A stretch of DNA of 64,000 bases, from positions 65,408,315 through 65,472,314 of the forward strand of contig NC_058189.1 in assembly GCF_907165205.1 (NCBI RefSeq), in the 5' to 3' direction. The notes beneath the pieces were generated by a model that was given only the letters and a program-made list of their open reading frames with translations, was not told where the DNA came from and did no database searches. Below are positions 1-13,800 of the stretch, piece after piece. A program made the position numbers and the translations under genes. The first letter of the stretch is position 1; every line of letters starts with the position of its first letter. The stretch is from Coccinella septempunctata (taxonomy: Eukaryota > Arthropoda > Insecta > Coleoptera > Coccinellidae).

Positions 1-2446
1 ATCCTTCATGAACATGTATGAGCAGTGCTTTTCTTCGGCCATCACAATATCTATATTTGTCTTGTACCTTCTGCTTGATGTCAACTAAATTTTCTTGGGT
101 TATATCCCTTTCCAGATATTCACTGAGCAATTCCGTCGCCCTTTCTAGATCTTTCTGGTTCTCCTCGAAAATCACCGATTGATTATTTTTCTTCAGGTAG
201 TAAGCGAAAACATAAGTGTACATCAACGTTTGTCTGCATTGGCACAGAATGTCAACTGCTTTCTTCAAAAATTGAACTTCTATCCAACTCATATTGTGTT
301 GTTGCATTTCTTCCATTTTGTCCTTGACAGCAGCATATAGTTTATGTTCAAACTTTAAAGACTGCATATGGTTCATATACCTAAAAATGTATTTTCAAGA
401 TGAAATGCAACCAATCTAAATGGAAGCACCGAAACAATCGATAACAATCAATTCAAAAAATATATTTTGAAGCCCCGTGAATACCCGTCGAATGTAACGC
501 CCATGTCGATATCTAAGTTCACTTTTCACCCCTGAGAATCTTTGTTAGTTGTCAAACATGATGAATTATTATACTCCATGCTATGGTTACTTAGAACCAT
601 TGAACTCAATAAATTCTTCATGGAGTTCGATGCTTAAAGCATAGATATCTATGTTCAAAGGAGACTTCATATGGGACATCTGCAGATCCCAAAACTCTAC
701 CTTATTTTCAACCAACATTTTTGTGATCCCAAATTTCCTTGAATATTTTCAAATTTAAAGGAAACTCACCTATTACAATAAAACAAGTATCTTTGTAATG
801 CAGCACGTGATTTTTCCTGGGCATCCCTGGCCGCCTTGGCTTCATCTTCGTCATATCTATTACAGTTATACCAGGAGCTACCATGTGGCTCCCAAGGTCC
901 TAAGCATACCCAGCAGAAATCAGCTTTGCAGTTTTGGTTTTTACACACCATATGGTTGCAGCCTCCGTCCTTCTCGATAGTAGCATTACATTTTGGACAT
1001 TCTTTTGTATTGGCTGCGATCCAATTAGAAGTTTCTGAATCATCATCACACTTTTTGATCCATTTCTTCAACAGTTGGCACCTAACTGGATCGTGCCAAT
1101 TTTCTCCACACATAAAGCAAAAGACATGTCCGCAACGGCATGCTACTGGTTTGGAATCAACATAAGCAACCTACAAATGAAATTTTCCTATTCATCTTCA
1201 ACTTTCCTCAATGGGACAGTTCAGAAATGCTTGCCAACCTTGTAAATACTCAAAAAACTCTCACAATGTAAAACCAAAGAGGAACTTTGGTAAAACATAC
1301 TTTTTTTTATATTCGTTTCAAGGAAAGTTTTAGTATTATTTGGGATATTTTTCTCCATTTATTCTCTCATCTATGGTTTCATCACAGAACACCTCAACTA
1401 CCGAAGTATTCTGTGGTAGTATTGATACTGATATCAACTCTATATTGCAATAACTAACTTTGACACTTAAGTAGTTTTTCTGTGACTAAACCATTAATGT
1501 TATGAACAAATGTTTGAAAAAATGCAATAAAAATTTTCTGATATCGTTTGGATTTGATAGTCAGCACAATTCCAAGGATTGTTACATGATTTAGGCAACC
1601 AAAAGGTACAAACAAAATATGTTTTTCTAATATAAGGCTGTTTTCTAGTATTTACAAGGTTGGCAAGTGTTTTTGGACCCGTTCATTAAACTACCACTCA
1701 CCTTTATTGCATATGTACAATCTGGACTTGGACACCATCGTAATAACCTATTACATTCAACAAAACTATTTGTTATGAGGTGCTGATATTTTAATTTCAC
1801 TCTAGGTTCCTGCAATAACCTCATTGCAGTTTCATCATCCACTAAAATGGGACAATTATGAGCTGCGCATGCAATAGTTTGGCCAACCCCTTCTTCCATT
1901 ATTTTCGTTGTTAAATACTCATTCCAGCACTGATAACAGAAACGATGTCCGCATTCTAATCCTGTCATGTCTGATGGAGAGTATGTCATAAAACAGATAT
2001 CACATTCTTCATTGCCTAAAAATTTTCTAGATACTTTTGGTTTGGGAACTACTGATAATTTTTTGAATGGATTAACAACATGAGCTTCTTTGAATAGTTC
2101 ATCTTGATTGCCATCATAGAACCTTTCCATTAATTTTTCCTTATCCCAATTGAAATAATTCAGTAAAATTCTAGTTGATGTTGAAGGTATTTGAACAACA
2201 TTGTTCACCTGAAAACAGATGAAAATATAAGAAAATGAATTTTTTGAAGACTATTCGTCTACGAACCTCTTTGATGCAGTCTACCATGTGTTGAACAATA
2301 TCTTCTGTGGATAGAACTTCATACTGGTAATCATCATCATAACTCTGTAGCTCTTTGTTGGCTGAAGTTTCCCCATCTATAGCAAAATCAACATCATCTC
2401 CACTAGTTTCATTTCCTGAATCCTCGTAGTCATCATCAATGTTCAT
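1..2446 (-). CDS. ari-1: Ariadne-1 RBR E3 ubiquitin ligase (5' part, cut by window edge)
   Basis: Exons on the minus strand: 2446-2267, 2208-1702, 1170-770 and 380-1 (continues outside the window). The protein starts with an acidic stretch (MNIDDDYEDSGNETSGDD), then an ariadne-type N-terminal helical region, RING1 (CDICF...CGHRFCYQCW), the in-between-RING cysteines (CRCGHVFCFMC) and RING2 (CPKCNATIEKDGGCNHM). In RBR ligases the cysteine of GGCNHM accepts ubiquitin from the E2, and it is intact here. The last visible exon begins the Ariadne helical domain that autoinhibits RING2. Known family role: cytosolic and nuclear ubiquitin ligase that works with UbcH7-type E2s and neddylated cullins. 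The start is the first ATG of the acidic exon. The first donor (GAG|gttcgt) is not the consensus, but the join gives the conserved reading. Intron 2 is largely a repeat (see 1208-1686). Confidence 0.93.
1208..1686. repeat. Foldback repeat 'S', copy 1, in ari-1 intron 2
   Basis: The two ends of this stretch are inverted copies of each other: a block around 1222-1255 containing cttgccaaccttgtaaat is mirrored around 1651-1672 (atttacaaggttggcaag). The middle contains a segment (about 1384-1410, tcacagaacacctcaac) that also occurs at 48034-48052 in Nup358 intron 7. It fills most of the 531-bp ari-1 intron 2. I see no coding capacity; it looks like a foldback or MITE-type element. Confidence 0.55.
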
Positions 2447-3125
2447 TTTGCTGTTTCTTCGATGTACAGACCTGGATGTATCAAGACACTTTAGTAGATT
2501 GCTTTAGGTTGAAATGTCACTATTATGATTTTGACATGGATCTCACGAAAAGAATAATTTTGATTGTTTTATCACACAGAAAAAATACTTTCTACAATGA
2601 GAACTTGTTAATACAGTTTTATGATGTGTTGTTTCTATTTCATGCCAGACCAGTTGAAAGTCGTTAGATAATAAAATTGTAAGCTAACATATAAATGCGT
2701 GATTGGAATTCTTACCGTAAAACTGTTACAGGATAATATAATACTTCAACTTAAAAATTTTAATTTTTTGCTCACATAAATTCTTTGTTTAATATTTTTT
2801 CTTATGCTTGACATAGAAAATTTTCTCGTTCCATAGACAGACGTCCTGTTTTCTTTGATCGGTCTATATCAATCTTTTCAATTCACAAATTCACTTTAAT
2901 ATACTGCACAATCTGAAATGCAAATGGCATGTATTTAATTAAAGTTGGGGTATTCTAAGGTGCAAAATGATCATTTTCGAGCATTTTCATCCTCATCTTC
3001 ATAGAAATTTACTGTCAAATTTTTCAAATGTCAAATTAGTGTTTTATGTTTTCGTTTCGACTAGTCATCTTTTACAAGGGAGAAATTGAATTTTTTTAAT
3101 TCATACTCCAAATATATCGTTAATA
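2447..3125. promoter_or_regulatory. Shared 5' intergenic region of ari-1 and Rpt4
   Basis: The two genes are transcribed away from each other, with 679 bp between their start codons. The stretch must hold both promoters and 5' UTRs. It is AT-rich; I see no convincing TATA box or repeat and no ORF worth calling. Confidence 0.5.
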
Positions 3126-4669
3126 ATGACTCAAGTAGAAGTTGATAGAGAAAAAATCCTTCAGGATTATCGAAAGAAACTCCTGGAGCATAAAGAAGTC
3201 GAATCTCGTTTGAAAGAAAGTGAGTAAAATATTTTATTAGGTTATTGGATACCTAAAACTATTATTTGCAGTGAGAGAACAACTCAAAGATCTCACTAAA
3301 CAGTATGATAAATCTGAGAATGATTTGAAAGCCCTCCAAAGTATGGGACAAATAGTCGGAGAAGTTCTTAAGCAGCTAACGGAAGAAAAATGTAAGTGGA
3401 ATTTTCTGGTGATCCCTCCATTTGCCTGCATTTCCCAATTCATTTTCAGTTATTGTTAAGGCTACAAATGGGCCAAGATACGTTGTTGGTTGTCGCAGAC
3501 AATTGGACAAGGCAAAGCTCAAAGCAGGAACTAGAGTAGCTTTGGATATGACCACATTAACGATTATGAGGTACTTACCAAGAGAAGTAGATCCTCTAGT
3601 TTACAATATGAGTCACGAGGATCCTGGAGATGTTACATATTCAGCGATCGGTGGTTTATCCGATCAAATTAGAGAACTTAGGGAGGTTATAGAATTGCCT
3701 CTACTTAACCCCGAATTATTCATGAGAGTAGGTATAACCCCACCAAAAGGTTGCCTTCTTTACGGTCCTCCGGGAACTGGTAAAACTCTGCTAGCCAGAG
3801 CGGTAGCATCTCAACTTGATGCAAATTTCTTGAAAGTTGTGTCCAGTGCAATTGTAGATAAATATATTGGAGAATCTGCCAGATTGATCCGTGAAATGTT
3901 CAATTATGCCAAAGATCATCAGCCTTGTATTATTTTTATGGACGAGATTGATGCTATTGGTGAGTTTGATATTGTACTATGTGCTGTTCAAATAATTAAA
4001 AGTACTATTTTTCTTCAGGTGGAAGGAGATTCTCTGAAGGTACATCAGCTGACAGAGAAATTCAACGTACTTTGATGGAATTGCTAAATCAAATGGATGG
4101 TTTCGATTCATTAGGACAGGTACGTTATTTAAATTTCACTTTAATTTAGCAGTTAGGAAATTTGTGTTGAAGGATATTCAAGAATGAAATTCAAAAAATT
4201 AATTAATTGTAATGATGTGAGATGGGAATTTGAAATCATGAAAGTCTATCAATTTATAGGTCAAAATGATAATGGCTACCAACAGGCCAGACACATTGGA
4301 TCCTGCTCTTTTAAGACCTGGTCGTCTTGATAGAAAAATCGAAATACCCTTGCCTAACGAACAAGCCCGTCTTGAGATCTTGAAAATTCATGCCGGACCT
4401 ATTGCTAAACATGGAGAAATTGATTATGAAGCTATTGTCAAACTTTCAGATTCTTTCAATGGTGCTGATTTGAGGTAATTAATTTTGAAAAAACACTGGA
4501 AATTTCATTTGATCAATTGTTTTTTCTCAGGAATGTTTGTACTGAAGCTGGCCTCTTTGCGATCAGATCCGAAAGGGAGTATGTTATTCAAGAAGATTTC
4601 ATGAAAGCAGTTAGGAAAGTTGCCGATAATAAGAAACTCGAAAGTAAGCTTGATTATAAACCTGTTTGA
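3126..4669 (+). CDS. Rpt4: 26S proteasome regulatory ATPase subunit 10B (Rpt4/PSMC6)
   Basis: Six exons: 3126-3219, 3272-3391, 3450-3959, 4019-4119, 4260-4474 and 4531-4669. They join to exactly 393 codons (392 aa), close to the family's usual length of about 389. Order: N-terminal coiled coil (MTQVEVDREKIL...), OB-fold segment, then the AAA+ module with Walker A GPPGTGKT, Walker B IIFMDEIDA, the arginine-finger region (ATNRPDTLDPALLRPGRLDRK) and a C-terminal helical domain. In the 26S proteasome this subunit is one of six ring ATPases that unfold substrates and push them into the 20S core. The C-terminus (DYKPV) lacks an HbYX motif, as is usual for Rpt4. A polyadenylation signal AATAAA lies at 4735-4740. 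It is convergent with CFAP91, with only 230 bp between the stops. Confidence 0.97.
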
Positions 4670-4899
4670 ATTGATTTTCCTAAATTATTCATAATTAAGG
4701 TTTACATTATAAAAGATTTGTGATTAATGTTTTGAATAAAATACGGTCAAGATTCTACATGGGGAAACTTTATTCAAAGCCTATGAAAGTGGTCACATGT
4801 AACCAGTGTTGAAGTGATTAAATTGAAGTTAAAATAAATTATATTCTGATGAATCCCCAACAGATGATGACGATAGTAGGTATTTCAAGAGAAAGATTT

Positions 4900-7800
4900 T
4901 CAGGTTTCATCTTTTAAGTTTGAAATATTGTGATCGCCTATTGTTTCTCCAACTTCAACATCCTGTGATTCATTTCCGGTTTCATCCCTAGTTTCTTTTT
5001 CTGTTTTCACCCCTATATCATCTGATGGCTCTACTTCCTTTTCCAATTCATCGGCTGCCTATATTTAAAAAGATCATGTTTTTTCATGTAAAAATGTGTT
5101 ATCATCTCACTACTATAATGCAAGACACCAATAAGAAAAAGGATTGCAATCTGGTCAACTGGTGAAGCCTGTATACCTTCCCAAGTTCTTCTAACGCTAT
5201 TATCTCTTCAGTTTCTGCATCTTGACGTATATCAGATCCACTTTCCTTCCTGAACTTATCCTCATCTTCTTCGTCATGAACCGTTGAAACCGTCCCACTT
5301 ACGAAAGTTGGATGTTCATCGTCCTTCCATAATGTTTCCATAAGTTCTGTAACGTTTTCCTCCTCAAAAAATAATCTTCAATGAGAAATGAAACTGATGA
5401 AAACTCACCGCCTTCTGTCTGGTATTTGAAGTTGAACCCTGAGGGTGGTAGTTCATCTTCTGGTCCTACGTCTTCTGCTATAAAATTGGAATATATGAGA
5501 AATGGGCACATTTGTTAATGATTGAAATTCACCTTTCTTTGGAGACGGTAGTGTCTCTATCAGGTCGTCCATTAAGGTATCGTTGATTCTCTTCAATTTT
5601 TGTGTTTGCTTGAGCTTTATCCTGTCTCTGACCATTTGTTTTTGTACTTCCGGAAGTACAAAGTGGTGTACCAAATCTGCTATGGTCTCCTCCTGTTCAC
5701 TGACCTCTATGGACCTACAATAATAATATTTTTCGGAATTTTTCGAAGGTCGAATTTCGATACGCGTATCTCCCAGAAAAATCATCGTAGAGCTAGAAGT
5801 GTTACATATTCTGAAAGAGTAACTCTTCCAGTAATAAATCTCGAAATTTCATCGACTTCGGTGCAACCGTTCAAGAGCTAGAAGTGATACATACAGGATG
5901 ACAATTTGAAAACTTGCCAGGCCAATTATGTCTCGACAAGGATGTTTTCAGAGAAAATGCCGGAACAGGTCAATTTCTATTCGTTGGGGGAGATACACTG
6001 CGCAAAAAAATTAACGCACATTATGGAAATCTCAAATTTATTCTACAACTGAAGGTGTTCTCAGTGATAATTATTTTTATCAGAATTATGCATGCATATG
6101 TTATCCACTTTCAGCAGGAATAAAAAACGAGGATATTATCAGATTTTAAATGTATTGGCTCCATTCTAAAATCATTGGTTCTCGATCAATTCTAGTGAGT
6201 AATTGTTTTTCTTTCGTTTGATTTTCTACACTCGATCGCTAAGCAACGCGAAACACGCAATTTGACCCAAGAGGAATGTGCCCAAGCGGTAGTTTTGCCA
6301 GAAGAAGGGTGGACATACACAAGAATTGCAGAAAAGTTTGGAGTTTCCCATACAAGTGTGTCCAGAATGTTGCAGCGATTCAGGGAGACAGGTATGAATG
6401 TCCGAAGACCAGAACAGGGTAGACAACGAGTAACAACTGCCATTCAAGAACGTTACTTAAGAGTTTCTTCGTTGAGACAACGGTTTGCAACCGCTCGCTT
6501 TCTTCAAATTCAGCTTGAGCAAACTCATGAGGTGCAAATTAGCACTCAGACAATAAGAAATCGCCTCAGAGAATATGATTTAAGGCCTCGTGTCGCGGCA
6601 AGAGCCCCAGCTCTTACCCGCCCATCGAAGGGCGCGTTTGGATTTTGCGAGAGAGCATATCCATTGGGAAGAGGCCGATTGGGAAAGAGTTCTCTTCACA
6701 GATGAGTCTAGATTCTGCCTCTACCATTGTGATCGACGTTCCCTCAGACGTCCACATGAAAGATATGCTCAGTGCAATTTCCTGAATACTACTGGTTTCG
6801 GGGGAGGATCGATTATGGTATGGGGTGGAATATCTTTGACTGCTCGCACAGACCTAGTGGTCGTTGATAATGGAGCTATGAATGCTGATAAGTATATAAG
6901 GAACATTCTTGAAGAGCATGTAGTGCCATTTGCCCCATACATTGGTGAAAATTTCATTTTTATGGACGATAATGCCAGACCCCATCGTGCGCGCATAGTT
7001 CAGGAGTACCTTGAAGATGTTGAAGTCTACCGAATGGAATGGCCAGCAAGAAATCCAGATCTCAATCCGATTGAGCAGATTTGGGACAACCTCAATAGAA
7101 GGCTGAGAAGTTCAGAAAATCATCCAGCTACTCTTAATGACTTAGGAATCCAACTCAGAGAAATCTGGGAAGGATTAGATCAGAACATTTTAAGATCACT
7201 CATTTTGAGTATGAACCGTCGTTGCCGAGCTGTAATTAACGCAAGGGGTGGAAATACCAAGTATTAAATCACTTATAAGCATTTCAGTATTTTGAAAATT
7301 GTTCATTTCTCTTCTTTCACATAAGATCGGTGAAATCCTGAATTTTTCTTCGATTTAATGTGTTTTGTTTCGTTCAAAACCTTCCCGAGAGAACATAAAA
7401 AATAAGTAATAAAGTCAATGCAGAGTTAACTTTCATTAAAATTGAGATTTTCAGAATTTTTTTGCGCAGTGTATAATACACAAGTGGAAACTACAAAGTC
7501 GCATTCAACACTTGAAGCAACCCTTCCTTCCTGAAAAGGCAGAATGCTAAGGAAATAAAGGATTGATTTACGTACTTCTCTAATTGTGCATTCAGGTCTA
7601 TTTCAATTCTCTGCGTCAACTTTTGTATATAATCTGTCGCTTCATCGCTTGAGGCAAAGTCCATCCCTTCCGTTATGATGTCTTGAAGATAGAGATCGAC
7701 GGTGTCCTGGTGCACTTTCACCATTTGCTTGAACATCTCATCGTGCTCCCTCCTCCTACGGAGCTCTTGCTGCCTCCTGTGGGAATAAATAGGACCAAAT

Positions 7801-10800
7801 TGACGGGATTTATCAAACATGGAAAATACAACGAACCTTCCAGCCTCAGCAGCCTCCCTATCATTCCTCTCCCTCTCATTCAAGAAGCAGATGGCGTGGG
7901 CTCTCCTCTCGTCCAAAAGACGCCTCAATTCCTTGTTCAAGAAGTCCAACAACGACCCGACAACGCTGCCCTCCAGTTTGTTCAGCGACTTCTGCAGTTT
8001 CGAGATCTGTCGAAAAAATTGTACGATTTCAGTCACCAAGTTTATGAATTTGCGATATGTACAGAGTGAGCAAAATTCGTTGTCCACTGAGGTGATCTCG
8101 AGAACTGTAAGAGCTAGAAAAAACGGATGTCACATTTCCGAGCCCTTTTTAAGAGAAACAAAGAATGTTAAAAACCGTAGCCTCCTACGATTCTTCGTTT
8201 ATGAGTTATTAACAAAAAATGAGATTTTGACGATTTCGAAAAATTCTAACTTTTTTGTCTTTGAAGTTACAGATCTAAAACTTGAACCTTCTTAGGCACT
8301 TTTTTTATACGTAGAATCTACTTACAATATACACTGCGCAAAAAAATTAACGCACATTCTGAAAATCTCAATTTTAATGAAAGTTAACTCTACATTGACT
8401 TTATAACTTATTTTTTATGTTCTCTCGGGAAGGTTTTGAACGAAACAAGACACATTAAATGGAAGAAAAATTCAGGATTTCACCGAATCTTATGTGAAAG
8501 AAGAGAAATGAACAATTTTCAAAATACTGAAATGGTGATAGGTGATTTAATACTTGGTATTTCCACCCCTTGCGTTAATTACAGCTCGGCAACGACGGTT
8601 CATCCTCAAAATGAGTGATCTTAAAATGTTTGATCTAATCCTTCCCAGATTTCTCCGAGTTGGATTCTTAAGTCATTAAGAGTAGCTGGATGATTTTCTG
8701 AACTTCTCAGCCTTCTATTGAGGTTGTCCCAAACCTGCTCAATCGGATTGAGATCTGGACTTCTTGCTGGCCATTCCATTCGAGAGACTTCAACCTCTTC
8801 AAGGTACTCCTGAACGATGCGCGTACGATGGGGTCTGGCATTATCGTCCATAAAAATGAAATTTTCACCAATGTATGGGGCAAATGGCACTACATGCTCT
8901 TCAAGAATATTCCTTATATACTTATCAGCATTCATAGCATCATTATCAACGACCACTAGGTCTGTGCAAGCAGTCAAAGATATTCCACCCCATACCATAA
9001 TCGATCCTCCCCCGAAACCAGTAGTATTCAGGAAATTGCACTGAGCATATCTTTCATGTGGACGTCTGTATACAAGGGAACGTCGATCACAATGGTAGAG
9101 GCAGAATCTAGACTCATCTGTGAAGAGAACACGCGCCCTTCGATGGGCTGGGGTAAGAGCTGGGCTTCTTGCCACGACACGAGGCCTTAAATCATATTCT
9201 CTGAGGCGATTTCTTATTGTCTGAGTGCTAATTTACACCTCATGAGTTTGCTCAAGCTGAATTTGAAGGAGGCTAGCGGTTGCAAACCGTTGTCTCAACG
9301 AAGAAACTCTCCAGTAACGTTCTTGAATGGCAGTTGTTACCCGTGGTCTACCCTGTCCTGGTCTTCGGACATTCATACCTGTCTACCTGAATCGCTGCAA
9401 CATTCTGGACACACTTGTATGGGAAACTCCAAACCTTTCTGCAATTCTTGTGTATGTCCACCCTTCTTCTCGCAAAAGTACCGCTTGGGCACATTCCTCT
9501 TGGATCAAATTGCGTGTTTCGCGTTGCATAGCGATCGAGTGTAGAAAATCAAACGAAAGAAAAACTATTGATCACTAGAATTGATCGAGAACAACTGATT
9601 TTAGAATGGAACCAATACATTCCAAATCTGATTATATCATCTTTTTTTATTCCTGCTGGGAAAAAACATCTGTATTGAAGAAAACCGTTGAAAGTGGATA
9701 ACATATGCATGCATAATTCTGATAAAAATAATTATCATTGAGAACACCTTCAGTTGTGGAATAAATTTGAGATTTCCATAATGTGCGTTAATTTTTTTGC
9801 GCAGTGTATTTTGAGCTCGTCAGTGAATTCTATGTAAAGTGCCTGTAAAAAGTTCAAGTTTCAGATCTTTAACTTCAAAGACAAAAAAGTTATGAGAACT
9901 TTTCAAAATCTTCAAATCTCATTTTTTGTTAATAACTCAAAAACGAAGGATCGTAGGAGGCTACGGTTTTCACCATTCTCTGTTTCTCCGAAAAAGAGCT
10001 AGGAAATATGTCATCCGTTTTCTTCTAGCTGCTATAGTTCACGAGATCCTCCCAGTAGACAACGAATTTTGCCCACCCTGTACTGTCTACTTATAGGGAT
10101 CACCGAACTTCCATCAATTTACCCTGTTGCGTTGGATGGCCTCTTCCCTCTGCTGATGTTTGATTTTCTTCCTGGTTTCGCCGATCCTCTCCCTCTGCTC
10201 GTCCAATAAACCCGTGCTGTATTTCAACTCCCTTATCAGTTCGCGACACTTGTCTCTTCCTTCGTAAATCTGCGATTGAACATCATCGATTTATTCGGAA
10301 TGCTCGGCACACACAAAATTTCCTTCTTAATCTTACCAACATTTGTGAGGCTCGCCCCTTCAAAATACTCTGCAACGTGATGAGGGCTTGGTACTTGTCC
10401 TCCTCCATTTCCGGCAGCTCGTCCGTTTCCGGCGTTGACGCTTCGGAGATCGTCCTGTCTATCCTCACGCGGAGGGTACACTTCCTCTTCGTCGTCTTGT
10501 GTAGATCTGCGAAGTGCCGTTATGGGAAATGTGGAAAAAAAATTACTGCTGGATATTTACTCTTCAGTTCCTCGTGCAGCTTCTTCAGTACTGGCGTGGT
10601 CCATTTCGTCTCCCTCATGCATATATGGGTGCCCGGTAATTTTGCTGTGTTGTAATCGTCTTTGAGGATGGTCGCCTTGTTGATCCATCTGGGTAAAGTG
10701 CTGAATTCTTCCACTCCTATCGGAATAGCGATTGTTTAGGAAATTAATTGAGAATGGGTGTTTGGGCTTAAAAACGGAGGGACAAAAAGTAGGGTTGGGT

Positions 10801-13800
10801 TTTGGTAAAGGGGTGATCAGAGGAAATATTTGGCTACTTGCCAAACAAGGCTTTTATACTCAAACGGTCCAATAACCTTAAGTGGAAGAGAGCAAGACTC
10901 TCGGTCAAACCAACCAGTAGGAAATGGATGAACTCGATGACCAGTTTCAAAGTACCAATATCAAGAAGTGTGCGAAATTTCACCAGAAAACAATCTCGAA
11001 TAAAGTCAGATCTAGACACAGGACATTTTTAACTCAAGATGAATCACCAATTTGCCGATTACCAAAGATTATAGACTCTATAATCTTTGCCGATTACATC
11101 AGTGATCAAGAGGAGTTCCACAAGGCGGCGTTCCCGGTCCACTAGTCACCAGTGTATCCATCATACAGAGTGTTTCATGGGGAGTGTCCACTAGAAGTAC
11201 CTGGAGAACTCATTGTCTTGTGGATCAGAATGAATGGTCAGAGACCATTTAAAAAAAATAGAAGTATACCTTTTTTATATTTTCTAGTCCACCGTTTTAG
11301 AGTAATTTGATATTAAAAAAAATATCTGTGAATTTCTAAAACTTGGGTTCTTTGGCTGAATGCAACTCTGTTTAAAAGATCCACAGAATTAATTTCAAAA
11401 CATCACACAGATGTCATAGATTAGCTTTTTATTCTGAAGTTGTCTTTATACTGTTCTGTATGTTTGTTAACTTGGCAAAGAAGAACGTTTGAAGAGAAAA
11501 TTTCCTGAAAAGTTGAACGGGTTATGTTTGAATCTGCTTACTGCTGCACGAAATGAAATAAACATCGATAATATTTTACAGAATGATGATGAATGATTGG
11601 AAATGAATACAGACCTAATATTGGTGGTTATACTAGCAGAATTCGTTATTATTATCATCAATTTAAGATGATTACAAATCAAGAGAAGAATATTCAATAT
11701 TTATTGCCAACGAAATTGCCGTAACTCATTTCCAAAGTTGAAATTGTATGGTAAAATTCAATTTCAGTTTTCCAGGAGTGGCATAGATTAATCTAGGCAG
11801 ATTCAGAAAAAATGCTAAAGGGAAAAATTGTTTCTTTTTATCATAAGAATCTACTATTAAAATATATGTACAGGGTGGGCAAAATTCGTTGTCTACTGAG
11901 GGGATCTCGAGAACTATAGCAGCTAGAATAAAACGGATGACACATTTCAACTCTTTTTCAGAGATACAAAGAATGGTGAAAACAGTAGCATCCTACGATT
12001 CATCGATTTTAAGTTATTAGCAAAAAATGAGATTTTGCATTTCGACAAGTTCTAATAACTTTTTTGTCTTCTAAGTTACAGATCTGAAACTTGAACCTTT
12101 TACAGGCACCTCTTTACTTATAATCACTGACCAGCTCAAAATTTTTTTCATTTCGAATCATTAGATTAGGCGAACTTTCGTTTTTTAAATGCGAACTTTT
12201 GTTGAATTTGTTATTTTTGAATTGAAAAAAATTTACTGTCAGTTGATTTCACGAATAAAAGTGCCTAAGAAGGTTCAAGTTTCAGATCTGTAACTTCAAA
12301 GACATGAAAGTTATTAGAACTTTTCAAAATCGTCAAAATCTCATTTTTTTTAATAACTCAAAAACGAAAAATCGTAGGAGGCTACGGTTTTCATCATTCT
12401 TCGTTTCTCTGAAAAAGTGCAAGGAAATATGCCATCCGTTTTCTTCTAGCTATTATAGTTCTCGAGATCCCCTCAGTAGACAACGAATTTTGTCCATCCT
12501 GTACAAGTCGGAGACATTCCTGTACACTAATTTAGTAAGCACACAGTATAAGGGAGGTAAGGGAGGAAAATCAGTTGAATTAGACGTCTTTACGTTTAAA
12601 GGGTTTGGTTGGGCTTGGCTAGAAACGAAAAGGCAAGAGAAGAGACCATAAGACAAGATGAGGAACATTTTTTTCTGGAAGCCAGAAAAAAAATATGAAA
12701 TTAGCCTTGGGCTAATTCAGTACCTGGATTAAATCTACTAAATGCGCTAAAACTCCTGATTTCGCGTTAACTTTTTGTGTTTTCAATCATTTTAAGTATA
12801 CATGTTTCATTTTATGGTAAGATGAGCAAACTAGCTCATCATAGTTTTTGTTCCAAGTGTTGTTTTGGTGAACCACCGACATACCCACCTATAAACTGCG
12901 CCTTATAATATTTGAGCCTCTCGTCCATCACTTGGTGCCATCTCATCGGGTGTTCCCCGTGCCTCATCAATGGCGCATAGAGCTCGGACTTCGGATGAGC
13001 GTGCTCCTCCACCACGTCGGTGGCGTGGTACTTCGTCTTCACCCCCCTGTGCTTCAACTCCAGCTTTCTAAGCTCTGAAAATAGAAAAATGGCTAAACGC
13101 GTTCTTCGCATCCTCTCCTACCGACCTCGTTCGGTGTTTTTCCTCAGTTTTTGGATCTTGGCGTCCGTTTCCGTCTTCTTTATCTCCGCGATGTTCCTCA
13201 GCTTCAGTTCGTTCCGCTCCTTGGTCTTGCGGTGCAGTTCCGTCAGCATCTCTTCGAGGAGCTTCATGCGCAGCTCCTGGATCTCGTGGATTTCCTGAGC
13301 GGATAGATATTCAGTCATCTGTTTCATTTTCCCGCGGCTACGACAATCCCCTACTTGAAATCGCGTTGAACTTGAGGGGATGATAACTCCGCCATTTTAA
13401 ATATTTTTCGTAGCGGATTTTGGTGAAATGATTTGTTTTGATGAGTTCTACCTTTTGTCACAATAATAAACAAACGAAAGTTAAAGAATTTTGAGACTGT
13501 CTCGAAAGTATCCATTTTTCTTCACTAATTTTTCTAATATGAGAAATCTAAATGTTGTCGCTCATCTAACTCATTTCTTTTTAAGTTTCACAGTTTCAGG
13601 TGAGAATTTTTTTTTAGTATTTGTAGTACAAAAACAGTCCACTAAAAATTTTTCTCATTTTAAAGCCGGAAAATCGAGGTGTTAAGTATTCGTTAGACCA
13701 CACTGTATATTACATACCTGTTCTCTAAATGCCCATTCGTCCCTCTCCATTGCTTCTATGATATCTCTTCTTTTCGCCAAGGTTGCCTCATCCGTTGGTG

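Larger units (their letters stand above)
8062..10080. repeat. Foldback element 'F', copy 1, split by Tc1 copy 2
   Basis: A left arm (8062 to about 8297) and a right arm (about 9826-10080) are inverted repeats of roughly 240 bp. Each carries aaaattcgttgtc at its outer end, a conserved block around cgtaggaggctacggttt, and gttacagatct-like sequence inside. TA flanks both outer ends (8060-8061, 10081-10082). The uninterrupted sister copy is at 11871-12501. The middle is occupied by Tc1 copy 2. The element accounts for nearly all of CFAP91 intron 10 (10122-8007). Confidence 0.85.

Noticed and set aside
9242..9578. Open frames on the plus strand within Tc1 copy 2
   Set aside because: They are the antisense shadow of the transposase; the same shadow occurs opposite copy 1 at 6192-6447.
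11041..11110. Short palindrome aaagattatagactctataatcttt as a possible regulatory hairpin
   Set aside because: It lies in a TE-rich CFAP91 intron with no other supporting feature; chance in AT-rich sequence is likely.
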